From Pseudomonas sp. PDM15 (GTDB taxonomy: Bacteria; Pseudomonadota; Gammaproteobacteria; Pseudomonadales; Pseudomonadaceae): a stretch of 64,000 nt of DNA. Below are positions 7,773 to 15,872 of the stretch, piece after piece (the first letter of the stretch is position 1; each line of letters starts with the position of its first letter). The translations under genes and the position numbers were made by a program. The stretch lies in the NCBI RefSeq assembly GCF_014851565.1, contig NZ_JACVAA010000002.1:372001-436000 (forward strand), given 5' to 3'. Under the pieces are notes generated by a model. It searched no databases. It was not told the origin of the DNA and saw only the letters and a program-made list of their open reading frames with translations.

Positions 7773-8621
7773 TCAAGGCGCGCCGAACAGCGCCGTCCAG
7801 TAGATGCCGGCGTCGCTCTTCGGGTCTACCGCGTAGGCGGCGCCCAGCTCGCTGAGTTCGGGGCTCATCAGGTTCGCGCAGTGGCCGGGACTGGCCAGCC
7901 AGCCGTCAACCACGTTGCGTGCGGTATCGCGCCCGGCAGCGATGTTCTCGCCGATGCGCTGGCCGGAGTAACCAGCCAGTTCGGCGCGGTCGCCGGGCGT
8001 GCGGCCGTCGCGGTCGCGGTGGTCGAAAAAGTTGCCGTTGGCCATGGCCCGGCTATGCGCCTCGGCCGTGCTGCCCAGCACGTCGTTCCAGGCCAGCGGC
8101 GCGGCGGCGGCGAAGGGCTGCTCGCCACAATTGCGCGCCTGGCCGCGGGCCACGTTGATCTCCGCCAGCAGCTTCTTGCCTTCGGTCTGCCAGTCGCCCA
8201 GGCGTCCGCCCAGCAGCGGCCGCGCCAGCACGATGCGCCAGTCGCGGTCGGCGCGGCTCACGCCGACATCGACGAACTGCGGGTCGAGCACCACCTGGCA
8301 GAAGCTCTCGCGCAGCGCCTGCATGGCCGCGGCCGCATCGCGCGGGCCCGACAGGGTGATGGCCTGCACGTTGACCATCGGGTAACCGGCGCGGGCCAGG
8401 GCGTCCTGCAGATCGGTCCCGCCGGTAGCCGGCAGCACCAGGCGGATATCCGCGGTCAGCGGCGGCAGCTCCGGCGACGCCTGCTCCGCGCAACGCTGCA
8501 CCTGGCTGCGGTAGGCGTTGATCGCCTCGATCAACTGGGCTTCGTCGGCGGCCTGTGCGGTGCTGGCCAGCAGACCGAGCGCCAGAAGGATGGAGCGCAG
8601 TACGGACGACATCGAGTGCAT
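7773..8621 (-). CDS. Secreted CAP-domain (SCP/YkwD-like) protein
   Basis: A 282-residue protein with a signal peptide ending AQA-ADE. The CAP domain occupies roughly residues 170-282 and shows AEAHSRAMANGNFFDH, then RIGENIA, then GWLASPGHCANLM and a terminal W-T-A-L-F strand, all typical. The 140 residues between signal and CAP domain match no family I know. CAP proteins of bacteria are extracytoplasmic; their activity is mostly unknown. GGGGG precedes the start by six bases. It converges with mdaB. Confidence 0.85.
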   Translation of the reverse strand: MHSMSSVLRSILLALGLLASTAQAADEAQLIEAINAYRSQVQRCAEQASPELPPLTADIRLVLPATGGTDLQDALARAGYPMVNVQAITLSGPRDAAAAMQALRESFCQVVLDPQFVDVGVSRADRDWRIVLARPLLGGRLGDWQTEGKKLLAEINVARGQARNCGEQPFAAAAPLAWNDVLGSTAEAHSRAMANGNFFDHRDRDGRTPGDRAELAGYSGQRIGENIAAGRDTARNVVDGWLASPGHCANLMSPELSELGAAYAVDPKSDAGIYWTALFGAP

Positions 8622-8742
8622 TGGATTCCCCCAGGTTCTTATGGCCTCATCATGCCGCTTATGGCGGCGGCAGGAAATGCCGGGCTTGCCCCGATGCAGA
8701 CCAGGCGGCTACCGTCGCGTTCCCGAGCAAAGGAGTGCCGCC

Positions 8743-9579
8743 ATGGATGATTCCCTCGAGCCGAACTCTCTCGACCTGAACAGGGCCAACTGGAACGAGC
8801 GGGCGGGCCTGCATGCTGCCTCGCCGGACTACGAGGCGGAGACCTTCGTCGCCACTCCCGAGCACCTCTCTGCCGTGGTGCGCTTCGATCTGCCGCGCCT
8901 GGGCGATATCGCCGGGCTGCGCGCGGTGCACCTGCAGTGCCATATCGGCACCGATACCCTGTCGCTGGCCCGCCTCGGCGCGCACATGAGCGGCCTGGAC
9001 TTCTCCCCCGCCTCGTTGCAGCAGGCGCGCCGCCTGGCGGCGCGTTGCGGCACCGCCATCGACTACGTCGAGTCCTCGGTCTACGACGCCGCCACGGCGT
9101 TGCCGCGGGCCAGCTTCGATCTGGTCTACACCGGCATCGGCGCGCTGAACTGGCTGCCGCGTATCGACGACTGGGCGCGCAACGTGGCTGCCCTGCTCAA
9201 GCCCGGCGGGCGCCTGTCCTGCGCGAGGGCCACCCGCTGCTGCTCTCCCTGGACGAGGACTGCCAGGACCCGTTGGTGATCCGCCATCCCTACTTCGAAC
9301 AGACGCAGCCCATGGTGTGGGACGACCACAGCACCTATGTGCAGACCGACAGACGCTGAGCGCCAGCGTTACCCACGAATGGAACCACGGGCTCGGCGAG
9401 ATCATCTCGGCGTTGTTGCGCCACGGCCTGGACATCAGCGGGCTGGAGGAGCACGACAGCATCCCCTGGGAGGCCCCGGGCAGATGATCCTCGGCGAGGA
9501 CGGTGAATGGCGACTGCGCAGCGGGCGGGAGCGCGTACCGCTGAGCTACACGCTGCAGGCGATCAGACGTAGATGCTGA
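8743..9579 (+). pseudogene. Class I SAM-dependent methyltransferase, broken by three frameshifts
   Basis: The gene starts at 8743 behind AAGGAG and encodes a normal methyltransferase N-terminal part, with the SAM-binding strand VHLQCHIGTDTLSLARLG and the later LLKPGG. Near 9217 one base is missing and the frame passes to one encoding EGHPLLLSLDEDCQDP. Near 9355 the frame changes again (THEWNHGLGE), and near 9479 a third time (GEDGEWRL to SYTLQAI). Joined, the pieces rebuild a full-length enzyme. Each piece is well conserved, so decay is recent or the sequence has errors in this 270-base stretch. The 3' end overlaps the next gene by 17 bases. Confidence 0.8.
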
Positions 9580-10021
9580 TGCCGCCCTTCTCCTGCAACC
9601 AGTCGCGGTAGGTGGTCAGCGAGTCGGTACTCTTGTCACCGTTGGTGCCGGTGAAGGCCTTGCTGTCGCCCAGGCCGGCGTCGATCAGCTTGTTCACTTG
9701 CGCCAGCAGCTTGGCGGCGTCCTCGCGATCCAGCGCGGCGACATCTGGCAGCGCGATCTGGGCGCTGTCGTCCTGCAGATTGGGGTTCAGCGAGGCGCGA
9801 TCGCTGGCCAGCTGCGGGCCGCTGCCGCCATGCAGCGCACGCAACAGGCCGCCCTCGCTGCGAGCGACCATCTGCCGGGCCAGGCTGCGCAGCTCGGCAA
9901 TCGGGTCCTTGGTGCTCTCGGCAGGCTTTTCCTGGCTGGCCGGCGTGGCGGCGGTGGCGGCTTTACCACCGCTGGCGAGGTAGCTGGCCAGCGGCGAGTT
10001 GTTGCTGATGGTGGTGGTCAT
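9563..10021 (-). CDS. Hypothetical protein
   Basis: A 152-residue hydrophilic protein beginning MTTTISNNSPLASYLAS, with no signal peptide or membrane segment. The N-terminal third is Ala/Pro/Ser rich and probably disordered; the middle has an ALDREDAAKLLAQVNKLIDAG helix. AGGGATC precedes the start by about seven bases. The style of its N terminus resembles flagellar or secreted structural proteins, but I cannot place it in a family. It converges with the broken methyltransferase. Confidence 0.65.
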   Translation of the reverse strand: MTTTISNNSPLASYLASGGKAATAATPASQEKPAESTKDPIAELRSLARQMVARSEGGLLRALHGGSGPQLASDRASLNPNLQDDSAQIALPDVAALDREDAAKLLAQVNKLIDAGLGDSKAFTGTNGDKSTDSLTTYRDWLQEKGGISIYV

Positions 10022-10166
10022 GGCAGATCCCTGCTGAAGTCCGTCGCCCCTTCGTTAGCAGGATGCGGGCCAGCCTGCTGCAGGCCCCATGTTTACTGGC
10101 TTCGACTGATTTTCCCGCACGCTGGACAGGAAAGACCTTGCCGTCGCGGGCAAGGCCTTGCCGCCT

Positions 10167-10306
10167 GAACCGACTTATGACATTGCGAGCTAGAGCCAAA
10201 CGGGGGCGAAAGAGATCGAGAAGCGGAGTTTACGAGAGGTAAATAAGCATTCTGAGAGAGCTTTCAACCCCGTTTGGCCGACGCGCAGCAGGTCGTAAGC
10301 CGGTTC
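10167..10306. repeat. Dispersed inverted-repeat element, copy B (140 bp)
   Basis: Ends are GAACCGACTTATGAC at the left and GTCGTAAGCCGGTTC at the right, reverse complements at 13 of 15 positions. The interior shares AGTTTACGAG and GTAAATAAGCATTC with copies A and C. The last base (10306) abuts the TGA stop (minus strand, 10307-10309) of the NnrS-family gene. This is the most diverged copy. Confidence 0.8.
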
Positions 10307-11491
10307 TCAGCCGGGATGGCCATCCACCCGCGCCGTCCAGAACATCGCCGCGTAGTGACGCAGGAACAGGGCGAACGCCAGGCACCAGCCGGCGGCGGCC
10401 AGCCAGAGGCCGTAGACGCTGAAGCCAGCCAGCAGCACACGGCAGAGCGTCGCCCCGTGCAGCAGGGCGAAGGCCCAGGCGATGGCTGGCGGTGGCGTCA
10501 AAGGCCGGCCGGTATGACCGAGGCTGACCCGCGCCAGCATGGCCAGGATCAATCCACCCATGGCGCCCACTGCCAGCGCATGGCTGGCCAGGCTCGGCTG
10601 CTGCAACAGGCCCAGGTGCCACAGGGCCATGCCGAGCGCCGCCACGGCCATCCATGCATAGGCCAGGTGCAGTGACCAGAGCAGAGGCACGCGCCAGATA
10701 CCCGGTTCGTACCAGCGCCAAATGCGCAGGCCATGCAGAGCAGTCACCAACAGGAACAACGGCGCCAGCAGTGGCCGCGGCTGCAGGTTCAGCCCGGCGG
10801 CGGTGAGCGCGGCGATGGCCAGCGAACCGCCGAGCAGACTCCACATCAGCCAGGGGCTCATTGACACCTGACTGGCCAGGCCCAGACCGCGCTGGGTAAA
10901 AAACGGAATCACCCGTCCACCGATGATGCCCATCAGCGCCGCCACCAGCCACAGCGCAGCCAGGGTGCCGCGACGTTGCAGGGCATCGTCGCCCAGGGCC
11001 ACTCCATACAGGGTCAGGGCCTGACAGGCGGCGAGCAGTGCGAGTACCAGGACGATGGGCGCGTTGTGCTTCTGCCGCGCCTTGTACACCAGACGGCCAA
11101 AGGCCCACAGCAGGGCCACGGCGAAGGCCAGTTCGATAGCCGCCAGCACCAGCATGGGCAGCGGCAGGAACCAGGCCAGGCGCGCAACCGCCCAACAGGC
11201 GAACAGCGCGATCAGCGGACGCCCGGACAGGCTGGGCAGCCCGGTCCAGGTCTGCACGGCGGTGAGCAGGAAGCCGGCGATGATCGCCAGGCCGAAGCCG
11301 AACAGCATCTCGTGGCGATGCCAGGCCAGCAGGCCACCCAGCGGTTGCAGGCCGGCGTGGCCGGACAGCGCCGCGCCCCACAGGGCCACGGCGACCAGGG
11401 CAAACAGCGCCCCCCCGAGGAAGAAGGGCCGGAATCCCAGGCGCCAGAGCGGTGCGATGGCCAGGGCGGCGTGGCGATCAAGCAACTGCAC
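10307..11491 (-). CDS. nnrS: NnrS-family membrane protein (nitric-oxide stress)
   Basis: A 394-residue, very hydrophobic protein with about twelve membrane segments. The NnrS features are seen: WRLGFRPFFLGGALFAL at the start, WHRHEMLFGFG, IIGGRVIPFFT and GHTGRPL. NnrS is a haem- and copper-containing inner membrane protein that helps cells resist nitric oxide. The start overlaps the upstream PpyR-like gene by 14 bases, so the two are cotranscribed. The stop codon is directly abutted by repeat copy B, so the element lies at the end of this transcript. Confidence 0.88.
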   Translation of the reverse strand: MQLLDRHAALAIAPLWRLGFRPFFLGGALFALVAVALWGAALSGHAGLQPLGGLLAWHRHEMLFGFGLAIIAGFLLTAVQTWTGLPSLSGRPLIALFACWAVARLAWFLPLPMLVLAAIELAFAVALLWAFGRLVYKARQKHNAPIVLVLALLAACQALTLYGVALGDDALQRRGTLAALWLVAALMGIIGGRVIPFFTQRGLGLASQVSMSPWLMWSLLGGSLAIAALTAAGLNLQPRPLLAPLFLLVTALHGLRIWRWYEPGIWRVPLLWSLHLAYAWMAVAALGMALWHLGLLQQPSLASHALAVGAMGGLILAMLARVSLGHTGRPLTPPPAIAWAFALLHGATLCRVLLAGFSVYGLWLAAAGWCLAFALFLRHYAAMFWTARVDGHPG

Positions 11492-11735
11492 AGTTCGCCT
11501 CCCAGCCAGCCTTGCGCATGTAGTGCTGGCCGATAAGGCGCATCACATAGCCGATCTTCAGCATGGTCGGGCCGATCACCACGCCGGAGTGGGCGATCAC
11601 TAGCGCGGGAATGCTGAGCTGGCCCTCCATGCCGTAGCCGGCGCCAATGCCTGCCAGCAGGATCACCAAACCGGCAACCAGCAGTTGAGTGGATACACGC
11701 AGAACGTTTTTCGGGCAGCTGAGGAACTCGATCAT
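11478..11735 (-). CDS. Small membrane protein, PpyR-like
   Basis: An 85-residue protein starting MIEFLSCPKNVLRVSTQ with one or two membrane segments (LLVAGLVILLAGIGAGYG and IPALVIAHSGVVIGPTML). The start at 11735 is chosen for the AGGGAGA upstream and for length. In P. aeruginosa, PpyR (PA2663) is a small membrane protein encoded next to an NnrS-like gene (PA2662) and the NO-induced fhp, so position supports the match; I could not compare sequences. It is the first gene of the two-gene nnrS transcript. Confidence 0.6.
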   Translation of the reverse strand: MIEFLSCPKNVLRVSTQLLVAGLVILLAGIGAGYGMEGQLSIPALVIAHSGVVIGPTMLKIGYVMRLIGQHYMRKAGWEANCAVA

Positions 11736-11786
11736 GGCGATGTCTCCCTGGAGAGCGGGGGCGGTAGGTCCCCTTTGCCATGGATA

Positions 11787-11803
11787 TATCAGGAAGCGTG
11801 CCA
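11787..11803 (-). promoter_or_regulatory. Weak sigma-54-like promoter upstream of the ppyR-like gene
   Basis: On the minus strand TGGCACGCTTCCTGATA keeps the -24 GG and the TGGCACG block of sigma-54 promoters, and the spacing to the -12 dinucleotide is right, but that dinucleotide reads GA where GC is expected. It lies about 50 bases before the start at 11735. NorR-type activators work with sigma-54, so it fits the two upstream GT-N7-AC sites. Confidence 0.35.
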
Positions 11804-11843
11804 GTATTTTTCTCAATAATTTCATACACTTGAGAATAGTAGA

Positions 11844-11880
11844 GTTGAAATGACACACATCGAATAGAAGTCAATATGAC
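11844..11880 (-). promoter_or_regulatory. Two GT-N7-AC sites (NorR/FhpR-like enhancer)
   Basis: GTTGAAATGAC (11844-11854) and GTCAATATGAC (11870-11880) both fit the GT-N7-AC sequence bound by the NO-sensing activator NorR in E. coli. They are 26 bases apart, start to start, upstream of the ppyR-like/nnrS operon. In P. aeruginosa the NorR-like FhpR controls the homologous genes. Confidence 0.4.
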
Positions 11881-12003
11881 TCCTCGCTGTCATTCTGACT
11901 GCAACACAAGCAACGCTGAACGCACTCTGAGCCCGTTCCAGAGGAACTTACCAACGCCAGGCGGACCCCAATTCCAGGTAGCCCACTCAACGAGGCCCAA
12001 GCC

Positions 12004-12141
12004 ATGGCCGACGAAGAAGCCACACCGACCCCAGCAACCGAGCCAGACTCCAGCGCCGAGGAACTACCCGAGGAAGTGCTGGAGAACCTCGAGGAAGTCG
12101 CCCCGCTGCCCGCCCCCATCCCCGAACCGGGACCGTTGTAG
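12004..12141 (+). CDS. Small acidic proline-rich protein
   Basis: A 45-codon frame that starts MADEEATPTP and ends PIPEPGPL. It is strongly acidic, proline-rich and without hydrophobic segments, so it should be disordered and cytoplasmic. GAGG lies about ten bases before the start. The acidic stretch EELPEEVLENLEEV could form a short helix. It lies alone between the nnrS operon (divergent) and the FtsH-like gene. It may be real because composition and ribosome binding site are reasonable, but no family is known to me. Confidence 0.4.
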   Translation: MADEEATPTPATEPDSSAEELPEEVLENLEEVAPLPAPIPEPGPL

Positions 12142-12347
12142 CGCCGCTGCGCTTGCCGCGCTGCCGCTTCGCTAGATCGACCGGCGGTATATCCGCTCGT
12201 CCCTGATCGCTTAAACCGCCGTGGCCGATGCCGATAATCCGCTCGCGTGCCGAATCGCTGCTATTGCAGCGGCCTCTCGCGAGCGGAGCTCGATGCCGCC
12301 TGGATTGCCCATTCGTGGGCGCTGTATGACTGCACTCCGGGATCGCC

Positions 12348-14303
12348 ATGACCAAACGATTTGTCCACCGCCACCGCCGCCTGCTCGGTGGTATTTCGCT
12401 CTGTATCGCCCTGCTCGCCATGGTCGCCGTCGGCTACTGGCAGTCGATCCGCCCGACCACCCCGCCGCCGGGCGATATTTCGGCCGTGATGCTCAGCGAA
12501 CTGCAGCGCTCCACCGCGCCCTGGACCGCCAACCGCCGCGACCTCTCCACCCTGGTCGGCGACATGCGTGGCGGACGCATCGCTAGCGCCGCCCTGAGCG
12601 ACGAGGCGGTGTACGTCTCCACCCATGACGGTCGGCGCTACTGGCTGGCCGACCAGTCCGGGCGCGTCGGCGAGATGATCCTGCGCGGCTACGGCAGCGG
12701 CGCCGCGCTGTTCCCCATCGGCCTGTTCGATACCGACGGCGAGGCGCCCTGGTACCGTGAACTGCAGAGCCAGTGGCCGTTCATCCTGCTGCTATTGCTC
12801 GGCGCCGGGTTCGGCGTGTGGAAGCTGCGCCCGCAGCAGGCGCTGAAGCACAACACCGGCATCCGCTTCGCCGACGTGATCGGCGCCAGCGAGGCCAAGC
12901 AGGCCCTGCAGGACGTCACCAGCTACCTGCGCGACCCGGCCGCCTTCGCCGCCCTTGGCGCGCGGCCGCCCAAGGGCGTGCTGCTGACTGGCGAGCCCGG
13001 CACCGGCAAGACCCAGCTGGCCAAGGCCCTGGCCGGCGAATGCGGCGCGCACTTCATCCAGGTCACCGGCAGCGACTTCTCGTCGATGTACTTCGGCGTC
13101 GGCATCCACAAGGTCAAGACGCTGTTCCGCACTGCGCGCAAACATGCGCCGTGCATCGTGTTCATCGACGAGATCGACGGCATCGGCCGCCGTGGCGAAC
13201 AGAGCCGCGCCAGCGACGCCGAGGCCAACCGCATCGTCAACCAGTTCCTCACCGAGATGGACGGTTTCGCCGCCGACAGCGGCGTGCTGGTGCTCGGCGC
13301 CACCAACTTCCCCAACTCGCTGGACCCGGCCCTGCTGCGCGAGGGGCGCTTCGACCGCAACATCGCCGTGGGCCTGCCCAGCCTGGCCGATCGCGAGCAG
13401 CTGTTCCGCCTGTATGCCGGCAAGGTCAAGGCCGCCGACGATATCGACCATGCCCTGCTGGCGCGCAACAGCGTCGGCCTGACCCCGGCAGCCATCGCCT
13501 ACATCGTCAACCACGCCGCCTTGCTGGCCGCTCGCGCTCGCTCCGCCCAGGTCAGCATGCGCCACTGCGTGGACGCCCTGGAGACCTGCCGCATCGGCGA
13601 GCAGCCGCTGGGTGTCAGCGCCCTGTCGGAGGCCGAGCGCACGCGCATCGCCGTGCACGAGGCCGGCCACGCCATCGTCGCCGCCGCGCTCAACTGTGGA
13701 CGGGTGGAAAAGGTCACCATCCTGCCGCGCGGCCAGGCCCTGGGCGTGACCCTGGTCACCCCGGTGGAGGACAAGCGCCTGCACCTGGAATCCGAGCTGC
13801 GCGCACGCATCCAGATGCTGCTGGCCGGCCGCGGCGCCGAGCGCCTGCATTTCGCCGAGATTTCCTCCGGCGCCGGCCAGGACCTGCACGAGGCCAGCAA
13901 GCTGGCGCTGTCCATGGTCGCCGCCCTGGGCATGGGCCCGAACGGCTCGCTGCTGAGCCTGCAGGCGGTGCGCGAGGCGCATCTGGACAGCGACCCGCGC
14001 GAAGCGCTGGCGGCAGCCGACCAGTTGCTGCAGGAACTCGACCGCGATTGCCTGGCCCTGCTGCAACGCCTGCGCCCGGCGCTGGAACACATCACCCGGC
14101 GCCTGCTGGAAGAGGAAACGGTGGCCGGCGAGGAAGTGCTGGAGGCGGTGCGCGAACTGCTCGACGATCCGCTCGCCACGCCGCGCCCGCACCCCGCCCG
14201 CCCATGCCATCTGGAGCGCGTCGCCGCCAGCCCGATGGCCGATCTCGATCCGTTCTTCGACCTGGCGGTGGAGGAGCCGCAACCCGGCCCAGGCATGGCC
14301 TGA
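12348..14303 (+). CDS. Divergent FtsH-type membrane AAA+ zinc protease
   Basis: A 651-residue FtsH/Yme1-type protein. Membrane segments lie at about 14-31 and 144-159 with a periplasmic domain between. The AAA module has Walker A GEPGTGKT (215-222, Glu where FtsH has Pro), Walker B IVFIDEID (270-277), second region of homology ATNFPNSLDPALLREGRFDR, and a pore loop MYFGVG instead of MFVGVG. The zinc site HEAGH is at 437-441, with the likely third ligand Asp in GAGQDLHEA. It is not the housekeeping ftsH, which normally follows rlmE, and resembles accessory FtsH copies reported to aid stress survival. It stands alone here. Confidence 0.85.
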   Translation: MTKRFVHRHRRLLGGISLCIALLAMVAVGYWQSIRPTTPPPGDISAVMLSELQRSTAPWTANRRDLSTLVGDMRGGRIASAALSDEAVYVSTHDGRRYWLADQSGRVGEMILRGYGSGAALFPIGLFDTDGEAPWYRELQSQWPFILLLLLGAGFGVWKLRPQQALKHNTGIRFADVIGASEAKQALQDVTSYLRDPAAFAALGARPPKGVLLTGEPGTGKTQLAKALAGECGAHFIQVTGSDFSSMYFGVGIHKVKTLFRTARKHAPCIVFIDEIDGIGRRGEQSRASDAEANRIVNQFLTEMDGFAADSGVLVLGATNFPNSLDPALLREGRFDRNIAVGLPSLADREQLFRLYAGKVKAADDIDHALLARNSVGLTPAAIAYIVNHAALLAARARSAQVSMRHCVDALETCRIGEQPLGVSALSEAERTRIAVHEAGHAIVAAALNCGRVEKVTILPRGQALGVTLVTPVEDKRLHLESELRARIQMLLAGRGAERLHFAEISSGAGQDLHEASKLALSMVAALGMGPNGSLLSLQAVREAHLDSDPREALAAADQLLQELDRDCLALLQRLRPALEHITRRLLEEETVAGEEVLEAVRELLDDPLATPRPHPARPCHLERVAASPMADLDPFFDLAVEEPQPGPGMA

Positions 14304-14315
14304 TGCGCTCGGCAA

Positions 14316-14337
14316 CCTGGCGCCGCGCGGCGCCAGG
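14316..14337. terminator. Strong hairpin after the FtsH-like gene
   Basis: CCTGGCGCC (14316-14324) and GGCGCCAGG (14329-14337) are exact reverse complements around GCGC. There is no T-run, so it is a likely 3' end stabiliser or weak terminator between the protease gene and ppiC. Confidence 0.55.
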
Positions 14338-14397
14338 CGTGCCATGCGGGGGCGGTTTGCGTTAGGCTCTGCGCCTCTTCAACTGGAGGTAATTCCC

Positions 14398-14679
14398 ATG
14401 GCCCGCGCCACTGCCCGTCACATCCTGGTTTCCAGCGAAGCCAAGTGCAATGAACTGAAAGCCGCCATCGAAGGCGGTGCCGACTTCGCCCAGGTGGCCA
14501 AGGAGAACTCCACCTGCCCGTCCAGCCGCGACGGCGGCAACCTCGGCACCTTCGGCCCCGGCCAGATGGTTCGCGAGTTCGACCAGGTGGTGTTCAGCGC
14601 CCCGGTCGGCGAGGTCCAGGGCCCGGTCAAGACCCAGTTCGGCTTCCACCTGGTGGAAGTCACCGCGCGTCAGGACTGA
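14398..14679 (+). CDS. ppiC: Parvulin-type peptidyl-prolyl isomerase
   Basis: A 93-residue single-domain parvulin. It starts ARATARHILVSSEAKCNELK and shows the family's GGNLGTFGPGQMVREFD and the terminal QFGFHLVEVTAR. E. coli PpiC (93 residues) has the same length and arrangement. It catalyses cis-trans isomerisation of prolyl bonds in the cytoplasm; having no signal peptide separates it from SurA and PpiD. TGGAGG stands seven bases before the ATG. Confidence 0.93.
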   Translation: MARATARHILVSSEAKCNELKAAIEGGADFAQVAKENSTCPSSRDGGNLGTFGPGQMVREFDQVVFSAPVGEVQGPVKTQFGFHLVEVTARQD

Positions 14680-14694
14680 TGCATCCGGCGGAGG

Positions 14695-15753
14695 CTAGTC
14701 CTCCGCCATCCTCCACAACGTCGGCCACTCGCCCGGGTTGCCCGACGCACAGCGCGACATCAGCTGATACGACTGCACCCGGAAGCGCTCGCCATCGAAG
14801 CGCCAGCTGCCGGCCTCGCCGCAATCCCCCACGCCCCGCGCCTTCACCCGATACTGCAGAATCCCCGTCTGCGGATCGTAACCGACCCAACCGGTCGGCT
14901 CGCTGCCCTGCAGCGGCAGCGGATCCAGGCGCAACTCCACTTCCTCGTAGGGCGGCTTGCGCTGCAGCCGGTACAGCGAGTACTCGCAGTTGTAGGCCGC
15001 GCACCAGGTACGCACCAGCACCAGCGCCTCGCTCGCGCTCAAGGCAAAGGCATCGCCCACGGGAGCCTCGCCCATTTCCTCTTCCTGCTGCGGATCGCGG
15101 TTCGCCTGCAATACCGCCTGCACGATGCGGTCGGCCTCTTCGGCCGGCATAGGCGCGGTTGCGGGATAGGCAGGCAGCTTCGCCACAGGCGGTGGCGGCG
15201 GCACCTCGGCGTCCGCACGGGCGCCAGGACGGTAGAGCGCGCCACGGGTACCCAGGCGGTCCTGCACCGAGTCCATCAGCAGCAACGCCGCGGACAGGCC
15301 ACTCAGCGACACCGCCACGTCCTCGTCGCCATCCACCGCCATGCGCAGCCGATCGGCGTTGCGCAGCTCGGCCAGCAGACCGCGTACCGCCTCGCCTTGG
15401 GCTTGCAGAATCAGCTCGTTCTCGGCCGGCACCAGCTGCAGGGCATTGGTCAGCGCATCGGGCAGTGGCCGCTCGTCCGCCAGCAGCGGGAAGTACTGAG
15501 TCTGCCCGGCGTAGACCAGGCGCAGCCGCGGCTGGCCCGCCGGACCGGCATTGCGCTGCAGCAGCAGGCGCAGCGCGCTGTAGTCGCTGGTCTGCCCCGC
15601 ACTGATGGCCTGGCAACTGCGCTGGTTGTCACAGGCCACCACCCAGTCCTTGATCTCGCGGTACAGCGGTACCTCCTCGGGTTCGGGCTCGGGCGTGGCC
15701 TGGGCAACGCAGGCCAGCAGGCACAGGGGTAACAGACGTAACGAAGCGGGCAT
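14695..15753 (-). CDS. DUF1176 family secreted protein
   Basis: A 352-residue protein with a signal peptide (MPASLRLLPLCLLACVAQA). The first third contains the DUF1176 start YREIKDWVVACDNQRSCQA with a cysteine pair, and the C-terminal part has ARGVGDCGEAGSWRFDG and YQLMSRCASGNPGEWPTLW, also typical. Start 15753 is preferred over one five codons upstream because AGGAG sits seven bases before it. A proline run near residue 190 links the halves. Periplasmic; function unknown. It converges with ppiC. Confidence 0.8.
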   Translation of the reverse strand: MPASLRLLPLCLLACVAQATPEPEPEEVPLYREIKDWVVACDNQRSCQAISAGQTSDYSALRLLLQRNAGPAGQPRLRLVYAGQTQYFPLLADERPLPDALTNALQLVPAENELILQAQGEAVRGLLAELRNADRLRMAVDGDEDVAVSLSGLSAALLLMDSVQDRLGTRGALYRPGARADAEVPPPPPVAKLPAYPATAPMPAEEADRIVQAVLQANRDPQQEEEMGEAPVGDAFALSASEALVLVRTWCAAYNCEYSLYRLQRKPPYEEVELRLDPLPLQGSEPTGWVGYDPQTGILQYRVKARGVGDCGEAGSWRFDGERFRVQSYQLMSRCASGNPGEWPTLWRMAED

Positions 15754-15872
15754 GGCGGCTCCTTGCACATGGCCTGATGCAGCAGCTTGGCACAGCCGGG
15801 GCGAAAACTGGTTGAGCGTTCCGCCCGCTTCGCCGGTCGCAAGTTAGGAAGTACCTTGCCGAGGACTCTTCC

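Noticed and set aside
8631..8645. A CAGGTTCTTA stretch upstream of the CAP gene like the end of the dispersed repeat
   Set aside because: Only this one end is present; no GAACC partner or shared interior within 300 bases, so it is a chance match.
12792..14345. A 517-codon open frame on the minus strand opposite the FtsH-like gene
   Set aside because: It is the high-GC shadow of the protease gene; no motifs, no ribosome binding site and the plus strand product has complete AAA and zinc motifs.
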